Part shown: positions 1 to 6,313 of the stretch, in pieces
Layout of the letters: the number at the start of each line of letters is the position of its first letter
How positions within the stretch are numbered: position 1 is the first letter of the stretch
Assembly: GCA_910584325.1 (NCBI GenBank)
Contig: CAJTZH010000108.1
Location: 1-7,446, forward strand
From: an uncultured Lachnospiraceae bacterium
GTDB lineage: Bacteria; Bacillota; Clostridia; Lachnospirales; Lachnospiraceae
Length of the DNA: 7,446 nucleotides
Direction of reading: 5' to 3'
The notes under the pieces: generated by a model
What the model was told of the DNA's origin: nothing
The model's input: only the letters and a program-made list of their open reading frames with translations
Databases searched by the model: none
Position numbers and translations under genes: made by a program

Positions 1-53
1 CACGGACGATTGCGCTTATATCGTCCTGTATCATGTGGCTGAAATATTCGTCA

Positions 54-272
54 TCAATACATAGCATTTGTCAATCCCGGTTCAACCGGAACTACACCAA
101 TAAACGGCTGACTTTTATGTACCACTGACACACAACAATTTTCAATCAACGGAATAACTTCTCTTGGATTCATTCCGTAAAATGCGTCAACTGTTTTTAC
201 CAGTATATGTGCCAAAATTTTTTTATTTCCCAGCAGACGTTTTGCCCTGTCATCATATCCTGCATCCGTATT
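54..272 (-). pseudogene. Remnant of Rpn-family (PD-(D/E)XK) recombination-promoting nuclease/putative transposase
   Basis: An open stretch of 72 codons on the minus strand, with no start codon, encodes a peptide with the look of the N-terminal part of Rpn/PD-(D/E)XK nuclease-transposase proteins of Lachnospiraceae. The recognisable pieces are YDDRAKRLLGNKKILAHIL (residues 6-24), VDAFYGMNPREVIPLIE (28-44) and IGVVPVEPGLTN (58-69). It is preceded in frame by a TAG at 273-275 and ended by a TGA at 54-56, just after the PGLTN motif that normally leads into the catalytic core. The open reading continues only in another frame (minus strand, 61-1), whose peptide is not recognisable. It starts directly behind the kinase stop codon. 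I read it as a truncated, frame-broken relic with no nuclease function. Family assignment is from memory of these motifs, not from a search. Confidence 0.6.
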
Positions 273-287
273 CTATCCATCACACTC

Positions 288-1295
288 TCACTCCACCAAA
301 AGCTTCCTCATCTTCAAATCCAGCGAAACGCTCGTCCCCTCCCCCGGCGTGGACTTTGCCGTAATACCGATGGAAAGGCGTTTTGCTGTCTCCCTGCACA
401 GATACAGCCCCAGCCCCGTCGATTTTTTGTCGGCTCTCCCGTTATAACCGGTAAATCCTTTCTCAAAAATCCGCGGCAAATCCTCCGGCGCAATGCCGAT
501 TCCCGTATCCGTAATTGTGAGAACTTTATCCTTGGAAACCACAATCGTAATACTGCCGCTGTTCGTATATTTCAAAGCGTTTGATAGAAGCTGCTCGATA
601 ATGAACAGCAGCCATTTTTCATCGGTAAGCACCGTTTCGCCGGACGGCTCAAAAATCAGTTTAATCCGTTTGCGCACGAAGACGGACGCGTATTTGTGTA
701 TCGCTTCCCTGATAATCGCATCAAGGCTGCACTCACAAAATACATAGTCAGTCGTTTTACTGCCAAGGCGCAGGTAACACAACACCATTTCCACGTACTG
801 CTCAATGCGGAACAACTCAGCGGAAAGCTCGCGGTGCTCCTCGGTATCCTCACTCTGCAAAATCATCCGCATCACGGAAATCGGCGTCTTTATCTGATGC
901 ACCCAGGTTGTATAATAATCAATGTTTTCCTGCTCCCGTTCCCGGTACTCAGTCAAATGCCCAAAATTAATTCTGCCCAGCGCGTCAATCATTTCCAGAT
1001 AATCACATTCAGCGAGCGTTTTTCCTTCGGAAAGATTGCGGTACTCGATTTCGATGTTTTTTAAACTCCTCTGCCGTTCCCTGTGCTTTTTCAGGTAAAT
1101 GAAAAACCGTAGCGGCAAAACAAGCGCAGCGGCAAACGCGCATAGAGCCGTCGCGTAAAATACCGCCTCTGTCTCCAGATTATATAAAAAAAGTATCACG
1201 GCAAATATGGCTGCGAAAACAGCAAAAAGCAACGCAGTAAAACGACACTCTTTTAAATACTGCCATAAAACATGATACCATTTTTTCTCTTCCAT
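288..1295 (-). CDS. BceS/GraS-like intramembrane-sensing histidine kinase
   Basis: Membrane sensor kinase of 335 aa that should autophosphorylate on His and pass the phosphate to the response regulator encoded just upstream. Two N-terminal membrane helices (about residues 19-38 and 44-68) are joined by a loop of only about five residues, so there is no extracellular sensor domain. That is the hallmark of the intramembrane-sensing BceS/GraS/VraS-like class. The H-box WVHQIKTPISVM holds the likely phospho-acceptor His133. The ATPase part has an N-box (IIEQLLSNALKYT, Asn239), a G1 box DTGIGI (263-268), FEKGFTG (277-283) and a G2 box GLGLYL (294-299), all intact. The start is the ATG at 1295, preceded by a GGGGAGG ribosome binding site. 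Relatives usually respond to cell-wall-active peptides together with a BceAB transporter, but no transporter gene is visible here, so the signal is unknown. Confidence 0.92.
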   Translation of the reverse strand: MEEKKWYHVLWQYLKECRFTALLFAVFAAIFAVILFLYNLETEAVFYATALCAFAAALVLPLRFFIYLKKHRERQRSLKNIEIEYRNLSEGKTLAECDYLEMIDALGRINFGHLTEYREREQENIDYYTTWVHQIKTPISVMRMILQSEDTEEHRELSAELFRIEQYVEMVLCYLRLGSKTTDYVFCECSLDAIIREAIHKYASVFVRKRIKLIFEPSGETVLTDEKWLLFIIEQLLSNALKYTNSGSITIVVSKDKVLTITDTGIGIAPEDLPRIFEKGFTGYNGRADKKSTGLGLYLCRETAKRLSIGITAKSTPGEGTSVSLDLKMRKLLVE

Positions 1296-1342
1296 TCTGC
1301 CGCCTCCCCTGACATTTTATTTGCCAAATCTGTGTCAACCGC

Positions 1343-2014
1343 TTATTCCACAATATATCCGCTGCCTATTTTGGTCGCGATAAATCCGGTCAGTCCGATA
1401 TTCTCCAGTTTTTTGCGCAGGCGGGTAACGTTGACCGTCAGCGTATTTTCCTCCACATAACAATCCGCCTGCCACAGCTTTGTCATCAGCGTATCGCGGC
1501 TGACCACTTTTCCCTTATTTTCAAGAAGCGTCTGCAAAATGCGAAATTCGTTCTTTGTCAGTTCCACGCGTTCTTTGTCATAAACAAGCGTCGTGTCGTT
1601 CAAATTCAGCACTGCGCCGCGGTGTTCCAACACTGGCACCTGTCCTCCCAAATCGTAAGTTCTACGAAGTATGGCGCCGATTTTTGCAGTCAGCACCATC
1701 AAATCCACAGGTTTCGCGATAAAATCATCACCGCCCATATTCATCGCCATCACAATATTCATATTGTCGGACGCGGATGAGAGAAATACCACCGGCACGT
1801 TAGAAATACGCCGTATTTCACTGCACCAGTGATATCCGTTATAAAAAGGCAGCATAATGTCCACCAGCACAAGATGCGGGTCATACTCCACAAAAACCGG
1901 AATTATATTCTGAAAATCCTCAATCAATCTCACCTGATTTCCCCATGATTCGATCTGCTTCTTCATTTCCTGCGCCATGGCAAAATCGTCTTCAATCACT
2001 AATATTCGGTACAC
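1343..2014 (-). CDS. BceR-like OmpR/PhoB-family response regulator
   Basis: Cytoplasmic DNA-binding response regulator of 223 aa, full length for the OmpR/PhoB family. The receiver domain (about 1-118) has the acidic pocket Glu8-Asp9-Asp10, the phospho-acceptor Asp52 in LVDIMLP, a Ser at the switch position (Ser79/Ser80) and the conserved Lys101 in the AKP motif. The C-terminal winged helix (about 130-223) has ELTKNEFRIL and the recognition-helix region ENTLTVNVTRLRKKL, ending in GSGY as usual. The start is GTG at 2014, preceded by AAAGGAG at a 9-nt spacing. No ATG is better placed. The kinase gene follows after 47 nt, so the two form an operon driven by the promoter at 2073-2101. Sequence style and pairing with a short-loop kinase place it with BceR/GraR regulators of peptide-antibiotic resistance. 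The targets cannot be told from this window. Confidence 0.93.
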   Translation of the reverse strand: MYRILVIEDDFAMAQEMKKQIESWGNQVRLIEDFQNIIPVFVEYDPHLVLVDIMLPFYNGYHWCSEIRRISNVPVVFLSSASDNMNIVMAMNMGGDDFIAKPVDLMVLTAKIGAILRRTYDLGGQVPVLEHRGAVLNLNDTTLVYDKERVELTKNEFRILQTLLENKGKVVSRDTLMTKLWQADCYVEENTLTVNVTRLRKKLENIGLTGFIATKIGSGYIVE

Positions 2015-2047
2015 GAATAAAAACTCCTTTATTCCATCTTAAAAATG

Positions 2048-2073
2048 TTAATAATCTGTAAAATTATTATTAA
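2048..2073. repeat. 8-bp inverted repeat at the response-regulator transcription start
   Basis: TTAATAAT (2048-2055) and ATTATTAA (2066-2073) are perfect inverted copies separated by 10 bp. They overlap the expected transcription start of the two-component operon. The site could be an operator or a weak leader hairpin, but in an AT-rich stretch such repeats also arise by chance. Confidence 0.3.
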
Positions 2074-2101
2074 TAGTACCAAATAAATTGTAAATTTTCA
2101 A
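2073..2101 (-). promoter_or_regulatory. Sigma-A promoter of the response regulator/kinase operon
   Basis: Read on the minus strand: -35 TTGAAA (2101-2096), exactly 17 bp of spacer, then -10 TACTAT (2078-2073) with an extended TGG immediately before it. Transcription should start near 2066, giving a leader of about 50 nt before the GTG. The -35 lies directly behind the stop codon of the ClbS-like gene. A small inverted repeat, AAATT-n3-AATTT (2085-2097), lies in the spacer and runs into the -35. Confidence 0.7.
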
Positions 2102-2105
2102 TAAG

Positions 2106-2648
2106 TCATCCTTTTGCTATTTTCTTTTTATGCGCCTTCAATTTTTTGATTGCCCAGTCATAATGGCTTGCCGTCACGCTGACAAAGTAAGAACCAATCG
2201 CGTTTGTTCCTGCCCATGAAAACACGCCTTTCGAAAACAGTTCTTCATTGGAAAAACTATCTGCCAGTTCCAAAACCTCGCGGTGGGAGTTTTCAAGCAT
2301 TTTCTTCGCGTCCTCGAGCGATGTATCCTGATGTTTTTTCCAGAATTCCATATTCATAAGCCCGTATGTTTTCCATGTATACGGCTTTGGAATAAACGGT
2401 TTATTGTCGCCGTTTTGATTGGCGCGAATCCATTTTAATAAAAGCCGGTGCCACTCATAAAGATGAATCAGGACGTCCCGGAGATTTTTATCGCGTTTCC
2501 AATGCGCCTCTTTTTTCTTCTCGTCATCTGAAAAATCAAACGGCGTTGATAACTCCTCCCCGGTCAATCCCATGATAAGCGTATTCATTTTCTCGTAATT
2601 TTCTGCCGCCGATGTCAGTAAATCGGCTTTTGTCGCTGCTCTTCCCAT
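2106..2648 (-). CDS. ClbS/DfsB-family four-helix protein (DUF1706, DinB-like fold)
   Basis: A soluble protein of 180 aa, normal length for the ClbS/DfsB family. Family features are the start MGRAATKADLL, the segment KRDKNLRDVLIHLYEWHRLL (residues 51-70), the middle region with PKPYTWKTYG and the C-terminal ASHYDWAIKKLK (160-171). The founding member ClbS protects colibactin producers by hydrolysing the cyclopropane warhead and binding DNA. Most relatives, including this one, have no proven substrate. His62, His67 and His162 recall the DinB-fold histidines, but metal binding is not established for this family. I chose the ATG at 2648 over the one 24 nt upstream because AAGGAGG sits at the right distance from it. 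The gene follows the YafY-type regulator by 75 nt and has its own extended -10 promoter with a palindrome upstream, which suggests control by that regulator. No colibactin-like biosynthesis genes are in view. Confidence 0.85.
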   Translation of the reverse strand: MGRAATKADLLTSAAENYEKMNTLIMGLTGEELSTPFDFSDDEKKKEAHWKRDKNLRDVLIHLYEWHRLLLKWIRANQNGDNKPFIPKPYTWKTYGLMNMEFWKKHQDTSLEDAKKMLENSHREVLELADSFSNEELFSKGVFSWAGTNAIGSYFVSVTASHYDWAIKKLKAHKKKIAKG

Positions 2649-2684
2649 ACTCGTTTTCCTCCTTGATATCACTCTATTTAAATG

Positions 2685-2693
2685 ATTATCTCA
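2685..2693 (-). promoter_or_regulatory. Extended -10 promoter of the ClbS-like gene
   Basis: On the minus strand, TGA-GATAAT (2693-2685) forms an extended -10 element. It predicts a transcription start near 2678 and a 30-nt leader carrying the AAGGAGG site. No good -35 lies 16-18 bp upstream. The TTGACA at 2727-2722 is too far away (about 31 bp) to pair with it. A weak -35 beside a palindrome is consistent with an activator-dependent promoter. Confidence 0.5.
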
Positions 2694-2711
2694 AGTTTAC
2701 CAGAGTAATCC

Positions 2712-2726
2712 TGACACCCTATGTCA
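2712..2726. promoter_or_regulatory. Perfect palindrome TGACACCCTATGTCA, probable operator of the YafY-type regulator
   Basis: Arms TGACA and TGTCA are perfectly inverted around five bases. The site lies in the gap between the regulator gene and the ClbS-like gene, and its last three bases are the regulator's own stop codon. Its centre is about 41 bp upstream of the predicted clbS-like transcription start, the classic place for an activator that touches RNA polymerase. Assignment to the neighbouring WYL regulator is inference from position and symmetry. Confidence 0.5.
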
Positions 2727-3620
2727 ACTTTTATATTTTTCATAAATATTTTTTGCCTGCTCTGCCAGAATCGCTTTCAGGGAATCGGGCGAAAGTATCT
2801 CAACCTGCGTTCCAAATGACAGCAAAAATCCTGTCAGCCACGCATCCTCCGGCATTTTAGCGCTGACGATAAAGCCGTCGTTTTCCTGCCGTTCTATCTG
2901 TGTCTCGTCAAATTCGTCGTACACACGGTACGCCATTTCTTTCGGAAACCGCAGCGTGACAAGGTTGTAATCAGACTCGTGCGTATCCGCCTGCCCCTGA
3001 AATTCGTGGGGAACAAAATGTTCCTCCAAAACTTCCAACCCTAGGATACGGTTTAATTTAAACAATCTATAATCCTGTTTGAGCATACAGAATGCTTTCA
3101 AATACCACGCCTTTGCTTTGTAGGCAAGCTGCAACGGCTCGATAATTCTTTCGGTCTCATTTTCATCGGAACCGGCATAGCGGATTTTCACTCTTTTACA
3201 GTGAAGAACCGCGTCTTTGAGCCGTTCAAACTTCCGATTGTCCGACTCTTGATTTCCCCATCGGGAAAACTCTACTTCCAGCCAGTTTTCCGAATGGGTA
3301 TGAAACAGTGCGGACAATTTTTGTAACGTTTCGCTGCCGTCCACGTTTTTTGCCGCATTAATGCTTTGCAGCGCCGCAAGAATTTCCTGCTTTTCTTTTT
3401 CCGACAGCACGGCTTTATTCAGAACAAACCCCTCCAACAGACGGATGCCGCCGTTTCTTCCCGCCGCTGTGTAAATGGGAATGCCTGCCGCGCTCAACGC
3501 GTCTATATCCCGGTAAATCGTCCGCACCGACACTTCAAAGTCTTTCGCTAATTCGCAAGCCGTAGCCTCTCCCTTATCAAGAAGGCGGTAGAGAATTTTA
3601 AATAATCTGCTTTCCTGCAT
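2724..3620 (-). CDS. YafY-type HTH/WYL-domain transcriptional regulator
   Basis: A DNA-binding regulator of 298 aa, the usual length for YafY/YobV-type proteins. The N-terminal HTH_11 domain (about 1-60) has the helix pair ACELAKDFEVSVRTIYRDID (21-40), followed by LSAAGIPIYTAAGRNGG as is typical. A helical linker leads to a WYL domain (about 130-205) with the literal Trp172-Tyr173-Leu174 motif and the basic RLFKLNRI segment. The C-terminal WCX part (about 215-298) has the typical LRFPKEMAYRVYDEF. WYL domains bind small ligands or nucleic acid and switch DNA binding. I start the gene at the ATG at 3620: it has GGAAGGAG upstream, and the longer reading from 3677 would begin inside the promoter. 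The ClbS-like gene follows and is the likely target; the inducer is unknown. Confidence 0.9.
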   Translation of the reverse strand: MQESRLFKILYRLLDKGEATACELAKDFEVSVRTIYRDIDALSAAGIPIYTAAGRNGGIRLLEGFVLNKAVLSEKEKQEILAALQSINAAKNVDGSETLQKLSALFHTHSENWLEVEFSRWGNQESDNRKFERLKDAVLHCKRVKIRYAGSDENETERIIEPLQLAYKAKAWYLKAFCMLKQDYRLFKLNRILGLEVLEEHFVPHEFQGQADTHESDYNLVTLRFPKEMAYRVYDEFDETQIERQENDGFIVSAKMPEDAWLTGFLLSFGTQVEILSPDSLKAILAEQAKNIYEKYKS

Positions 3621-3648
3621 TAGTCGTTTCTCCTTCCGTTTCACCCAT

Positions 3649-3677
3649 ACTATATCACAGCGGCTCTCTTTCGGCAA
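3649..3677 (-). promoter_or_regulatory. Sigma-A promoter of the YafY-type regulator
   Basis: On the minus strand: -35 TTGCCG (3677-3672), 17 bp of spacer, and -10 TATAGT (3654-3649) with an extended TGA before it. Transcription would start near 3642 and leave a leader of about 22 nt before the ATG at 3620. This settles the start codon of that gene. The promoter sits about 20 bp behind the rtcB stop codon, so some read-through from rtcB is also possible because no terminator is visible between them. Confidence 0.7.
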
Positions 3678-3696
3678 TCAGCTTTGCAAACGCGTC

Positions 3697-4929
3697 CTAT
3701 CCTTTTACAACCCCCAAAGTTTTCAGCTTTCTCACCGGAGTGACAATGTCCGCCTGCTGCGCCATCACCTCGTCGATATCCTTATAGGCAAATCTGCACT
3801 CCTCCGCCACGTCATTTTTCTTTCTCTTGCCCAGCGTGACGCCCTGCTCCTTTAAATCCACCATCACCTGCTCCGTCGTAAAGTTCTGCATGGCGCCAGA
3901 GCGTGAGTATGCCCTGCCCGCTCCATGCGAGGATGTACAAAATGATTCTGCGTTGCCCTTCCCCTCCACCACATAGCTGTAAGAGCCCATCGCGCCGGGA
4001 ATAACGGCACGCTCTCCCAGTCTTGCCCTTGTCGCGCCTGTCCGGTGTACCCATACATTTTCATTGTAGTGATTTTCCAAAGCGGCGTAGTTATGGTGGC
4101 AGTTTATTTTGTCGGTAAATGTTACGCTTTGTCCCGCGTATTTTTCAATCTGCTCTCTTACAACACGGCAGACTTGTTCCATCATACGCTCTCTGTTTTC
4201 AAACGCGTAATCCATCGCAAGCTGCATCCAGTTTAAATACTGTTTCCCTTCCTCGCTTTGTACCGGCAAAAAAGCAAGCCTGAATCCGTCCGGCACCTGG
4301 CTGTACCATTTTTCGTTCAGAGCACGCGCCGTTTTATGAAAATAATCACAGATTTCCTTCCCCAGATGACGGCTTCCGGAGTGTATCATAATACAGAGAT
4401 ACCCCTCCTCATCCTCCTGAAGCTCAATAAAATGATTGCCTCCTCCAAGCGTTCCTACCTGAAAATAGCCCTCCTCAATCAGATGCACCAGTTCCGGATT
4501 GGCATTGTATTTTTCCATATTTTCAAGCGCCAAATCAAGCACAGCCGACTCCTGCTTTTTCTTGTGCTTATCAAATCCCACCGGTACCGAGCGCATGATG
4601 CTTCCTATCATGGACTGCATGATTGTGGACGTTCCCACGCTGACATCTTTTATCTCCTCATACCGGACGTCTGTCGCCATAAAAACCATACCGCAGCCGA
4701 TGTCCACGCCGACCGCGTTGGGAATCACCACATCCTTTGCCGCAATCACACCGCCGATTGGCATTCCCATTCCGGCATGTGTATCCGGCATCAGACACAC
4801 CCACTTATGCACAAACGGCAGATTGGATAAATTATAAGCCTGCATAAGGCAGGACTCCTCTATTTTATCCATGCCGGAAAGCCAAGTTTTTATAGGAAAC
4901 TTTGTTTTTTCATTGAATATTACGAACAT
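3697..4929 (-). CDS. rtcB: RtcB-family RNA-splicing ligase (3'-phosphate/5'-hydroxyl RNA ligase)
   Basis: An RNA ligase of 410 aa that should join RNA 3'-phosphate or 2',3'-cyclic-phosphate ends to 5'-OH ends, using GTP and Mn2+. The motifs run in order: MPDTHAGMGMPIG (47-59), GVDIGCGM (74-81), GGGNHFIEL (162-170), HSGSRHLG (183-190), CHHNYA (277-282), SSHGAGRAYSR (333-343) and a C-terminal VTPVRKLKTLG. Asp76, Cys79, His166, His183 and His279 match the metal ligands of E. coli RtcB, and His335 matches its guanylylated His337. The steps His166-183-279-335 (17, 96, 56 residues) equal the E. coli ones as I recall them, so the active site looks intact. The ATG at 4929 is preceded by AAGGTGG; a longer in-frame reading from 4998 starts inside the promoter. 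No RtcA or archease gene is in view. The gene is divergent from a pair of WYL regulators, its likely controllers. Confidence 0.95.
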   Translation of the reverse strand: MFVIFNEKTKFPIKTWLSGMDKIEESCLMQAYNLSNLPFVHKWVCLMPDTHAGMGMPIGGVIAAKDVVIPNAVGVDIGCGMVFMATDVRYEEIKDVSVGTSTIMQSMIGSIMRSVPVGFDKHKKKQESAVLDLALENMEKYNANPELVHLIEEGYFQVGTLGGGNHFIELQEDEEGYLCIMIHSGSRHLGKEICDYFHKTARALNEKWYSQVPDGFRLAFLPVQSEEGKQYLNWMQLAMDYAFENRERMMEQVCRVVREQIEKYAGQSVTFTDKINCHHNYAALENHYNENVWVHRTGATRARLGERAVIPGAMGSYSYVVEGKGNAESFCTSSHGAGRAYSRSGAMQNFTTEQVMVDLKEQGVTLGKRKKNDVAEECRFAYKDIDEVMAQQADIVTPVRKLKTLGVVKG

Positions 4930-4974
4930 AATTTTTCTTCCACCTTTCCATATCTCTTTGCCTGAACTAAGAAT

Positions 4975-5003
4975 ACAATATCTGGAAAAAAATATCATTT
5001 CAA
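4975..5003 (-). promoter_or_regulatory. Sigma-A promoter of rtcB
   Basis: On the minus strand: -35 TTGAAA (5003-4998), 17 bp of spacer including a run of seven T, and -10 TATTGT (4980-4975). The predicted start near 4968 gives a leader of about 39 nt and supports the ATG at 4929 as the true start. The -10 is imperfect, which would suit a promoter helped by an activator. Confidence 0.55.
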
Positions 5004-5016
5004 AAAAGTTGCGAAC

Positions 5017-5060
5017 AAAAATATCCTATAAAATTTTTCAACAAACTATGCTATACTATG
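5017..5060. promoter_or_regulatory. Candidate control sites between rtcB and the WYL pair
   Basis: The 145-bp divergent gap (4930-5074) holds, between the two promoters, an inverted repeat AAAAAT (5017-5022)/ATTTTT (5033-5038) with 10 bp between its arms. It also holds a direct repeat ACTATG at 5045-5050 and 5055-5060. The direct copies are exactly 10 bp apart, one helical turn, and overlap the -10 of the WYL operon. They are candidate binding sites for the WYL proteins, on positional grounds only. Confidence 0.3.
5049..5057 (+). promoter_or_regulatory. Extended -10 promoter of the tandem WYL genes
   Basis: TGC-TATACT (5049-5057) is a near-consensus extended -10 element with no convincing -35 at 16-18 bp. 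The predicted transcription start is about 5064, only some 11 nt before the ATG at 5075, so the leader would hold little more than the AGGTG ribosome binding site at 5065-5069. Confidence 0.55.
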
Positions 5061-5074
5061 AATCAGGTGATACA

Positions 5075-6310
5075 ATGTCAGAATTTAAAGAATTAATCAA
5101 ATCATTTTCCAAAAGCCGCGAATATGTGCGGGACTTTTTTATCTACGGTTTTAAAACGCGCGACGAGTTTCAGGGGTGGAGTCCGCGCACTTACGATAAT
5201 GAGCGCCGCCGCTTGGAAAGCTGGCTGTCCGCCTATGTGCGGCAGGATTACACGCCAAAGGGCAAAAATATTTATCTGTCCATTGACAGCAACCTGCTCG
5301 ATACCAATCCTCTGTACCGGGTATGGAAGGCAAAAAGCTTTACCGACAACGATATCATGCTGCATTTCTATCTGCTCGATTATCTTCTCGGGTCAGAAGG
5401 AGAATCTGTAGAAGAGATAACGGACGGCATTCTCGCGGCGTATGACGTTTTATTTGAACCGCAGATGGTACGGCGCAAATGTAACGAATATGTGAAAAAC
5501 GGTATGCTTGCAGGAATCAGACAGGGAAAGAAACGTTTATACCGGCTTAATCCTTCGTTTCGCGATATGCTCTCCTCCTATCCGGGGCTGGGAAACGCCC
5601 TAAAGCTGTATCAGCTTTCTTCTCCTCTTGGAATTTTGGGGAATACGATTATGGAAAATGTCTCCCTGACAAACGACGTGTTCCGTATCAAGCATCACTT
5701 TTTCGCGCACACATTAGAGGACGAAATATTGCTATCGCTTCTTGACGCGATACATCAGAAACGGACGGTATTTCTTCAGATAAAAAGCACACATTCAAAG
5801 CAAACCGTCAAAGTAAACTGCGTTCCCTTAAAGATATTTTCGGGCACGCGCACCGGAAGGCGTTTTCTTTGTTTCTATTTCCCGGAGAAGAAGCGTTTTT
5901 CCTGCGCCCGCATGGATGCCATTAAAGAAGTAGACCTTGGAGAAATTTATCCCGATTATCAGACCGCTTTGGATAATCTGGAAAAAAATAAGACAAAAGC
6001 CTGGGGTGTTTCTTTCCAGAACAGTGGACACACCCACACGGAGCATGTGAAACTGACGCTTTATGTCCGCGAGGATTCGGAAAGTTTTATCCTGCAGCGT
6101 CTCAAACGGGAAGGAAAAGGCGGGACGGTGCGGCGCATTGCTCCCGACACCTTTGTATATGAAACAACTGTTTTTGACGCAAACGAAATGCTCCCGTGGA
6201 TTCGTACCTTCACCGGCAGAATTGTAAGCCTTGAAACCGACAACAAACGGCTTGCTGCCCTTTTTCAGAAAGATTTTTACGCCATGCACAGATTATATTT
6301 TAAGGAGTAG
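5075..6310 (+). CDS. WYL-domain protein, first of a tandem pair divergent from rtcB
   Basis: A predicted cytoplasmic regulator of 411 aa. The N-terminal region (about 1-165) has a helix-turn-helix-like stretch WSPRTYDNERRRLESWLSAY (35-54) and a second winged-helix-like block (about 90-160, from FTDNDIMLHFYLLDYLL to GKKRLYRLNPS). A diverged WYL domain follows (about 205-295): EDEILLSLLDAIHQKRTVFLQI, then VNCVPLKIFSGTRTGRRFLCFYF. The WCX-like C-terminus (about 322-400) has VKLTLYVREDSESFILQRLK and ends in WIRTFTGRIVSLE. The canonical Trp-Tyr-Leu triplet is not kept; FLCFYF occupies its place. I start at the ATG at 5075, which follows AGGTG and an extended -10 promoter, although the frame is open further upstream. 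The second WYL gene follows after 3 nt. Back-to-back placement with rtcB suggests control of RNA repair; ligand and target site are unknown. Confidence 0.8.
   Translation: MSEFKELIKSFSKSREYVRDFFIYGFKTRDEFQGWSPRTYDNERRRLESWLSAYVRQDYTPKGKNIYLSIDSNLLDTNPLYRVWKAKSFTDNDIMLHFYLLDYLLGSEGESVEEITDGILAAYDVLFEPQMVRRKCNEYVKNGMLAGIRQGKKRLYRLNPSFRDMLSSYPGLGNALKLYQLSSPLGILGNTIMENVSLTNDVFRIKHHFFAHTLEDEILLSLLDAIHQKRTVFLQIKSTHSKQTVKVNCVPLKIFSGTRTGRRFLCFYFPEKKRFSCARMDAIKEVDLGEIYPDYQTALDNLEKNKTKAWGVSFQNSGHTHTEHVKLTLYVREDSESFILQRLKREGKGGTVRRIAPDTFVYETTVFDANEMLPWIRTFTGRIVSLETDNKRLAALFQKDFYAMHRLYFKE
6301..6307 (+). promoter_or_regulatory. Ribosome binding site of the second WYL gene, inside the end of the first
   Basis: TAAGGAG occupies the last sense codons of the first WYL gene, directly before its TAG stop (6308-6310), and lies 6 nt from the ATG at 6314. 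The two proteins should therefore be translationally coupled and made in similar amounts, as expected for subunits of one complex. Confidence 0.75.
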
Positions 6311-6313
6311 GAA

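Noticed and set aside
4..26. Hairpin GGACGAT/ATCGTCC as a terminator
   Set aside because: The 7-bp stem has no T-run after it on either strand.
2705..2727. TTGACA at 2727-2722 as the -35 of the ClbS-like gene
   Set aside because: No -10-like hexamer lies 16-18 bp downstream; the good GATAAT is about 31 bp away. The TTGACA is better explained as one arm of the palindrome.
4258..4830. 190-aa open frame on the plus strand
   Set aside because: It lies opposite rtcB, whose motifs are unmistakable. Its product has the low-complexity His/Arg-rich look of an antisense frame, and it has no ribosome binding site I could support.
4930..4998. Longer N-terminus for rtcB
   Set aside because: It would begin inside the rtcB promoter, and known RtcB proteins start near the residues encoded at 4929; AAGGTGG is correctly placed for that ATG.
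4871..5074. N-terminal extension of the first WYL protein
   Set aside because: The extension overlaps the rtcB start and both promoters and is AT-rich and hydrophobic; the ATG at 5075 has a promoter and ribosome binding site.
5828..6289. 153-aa open frame on the minus strand
   Set aside because: Antisense shadow of the first WYL gene; no recognisable domain or promoter.
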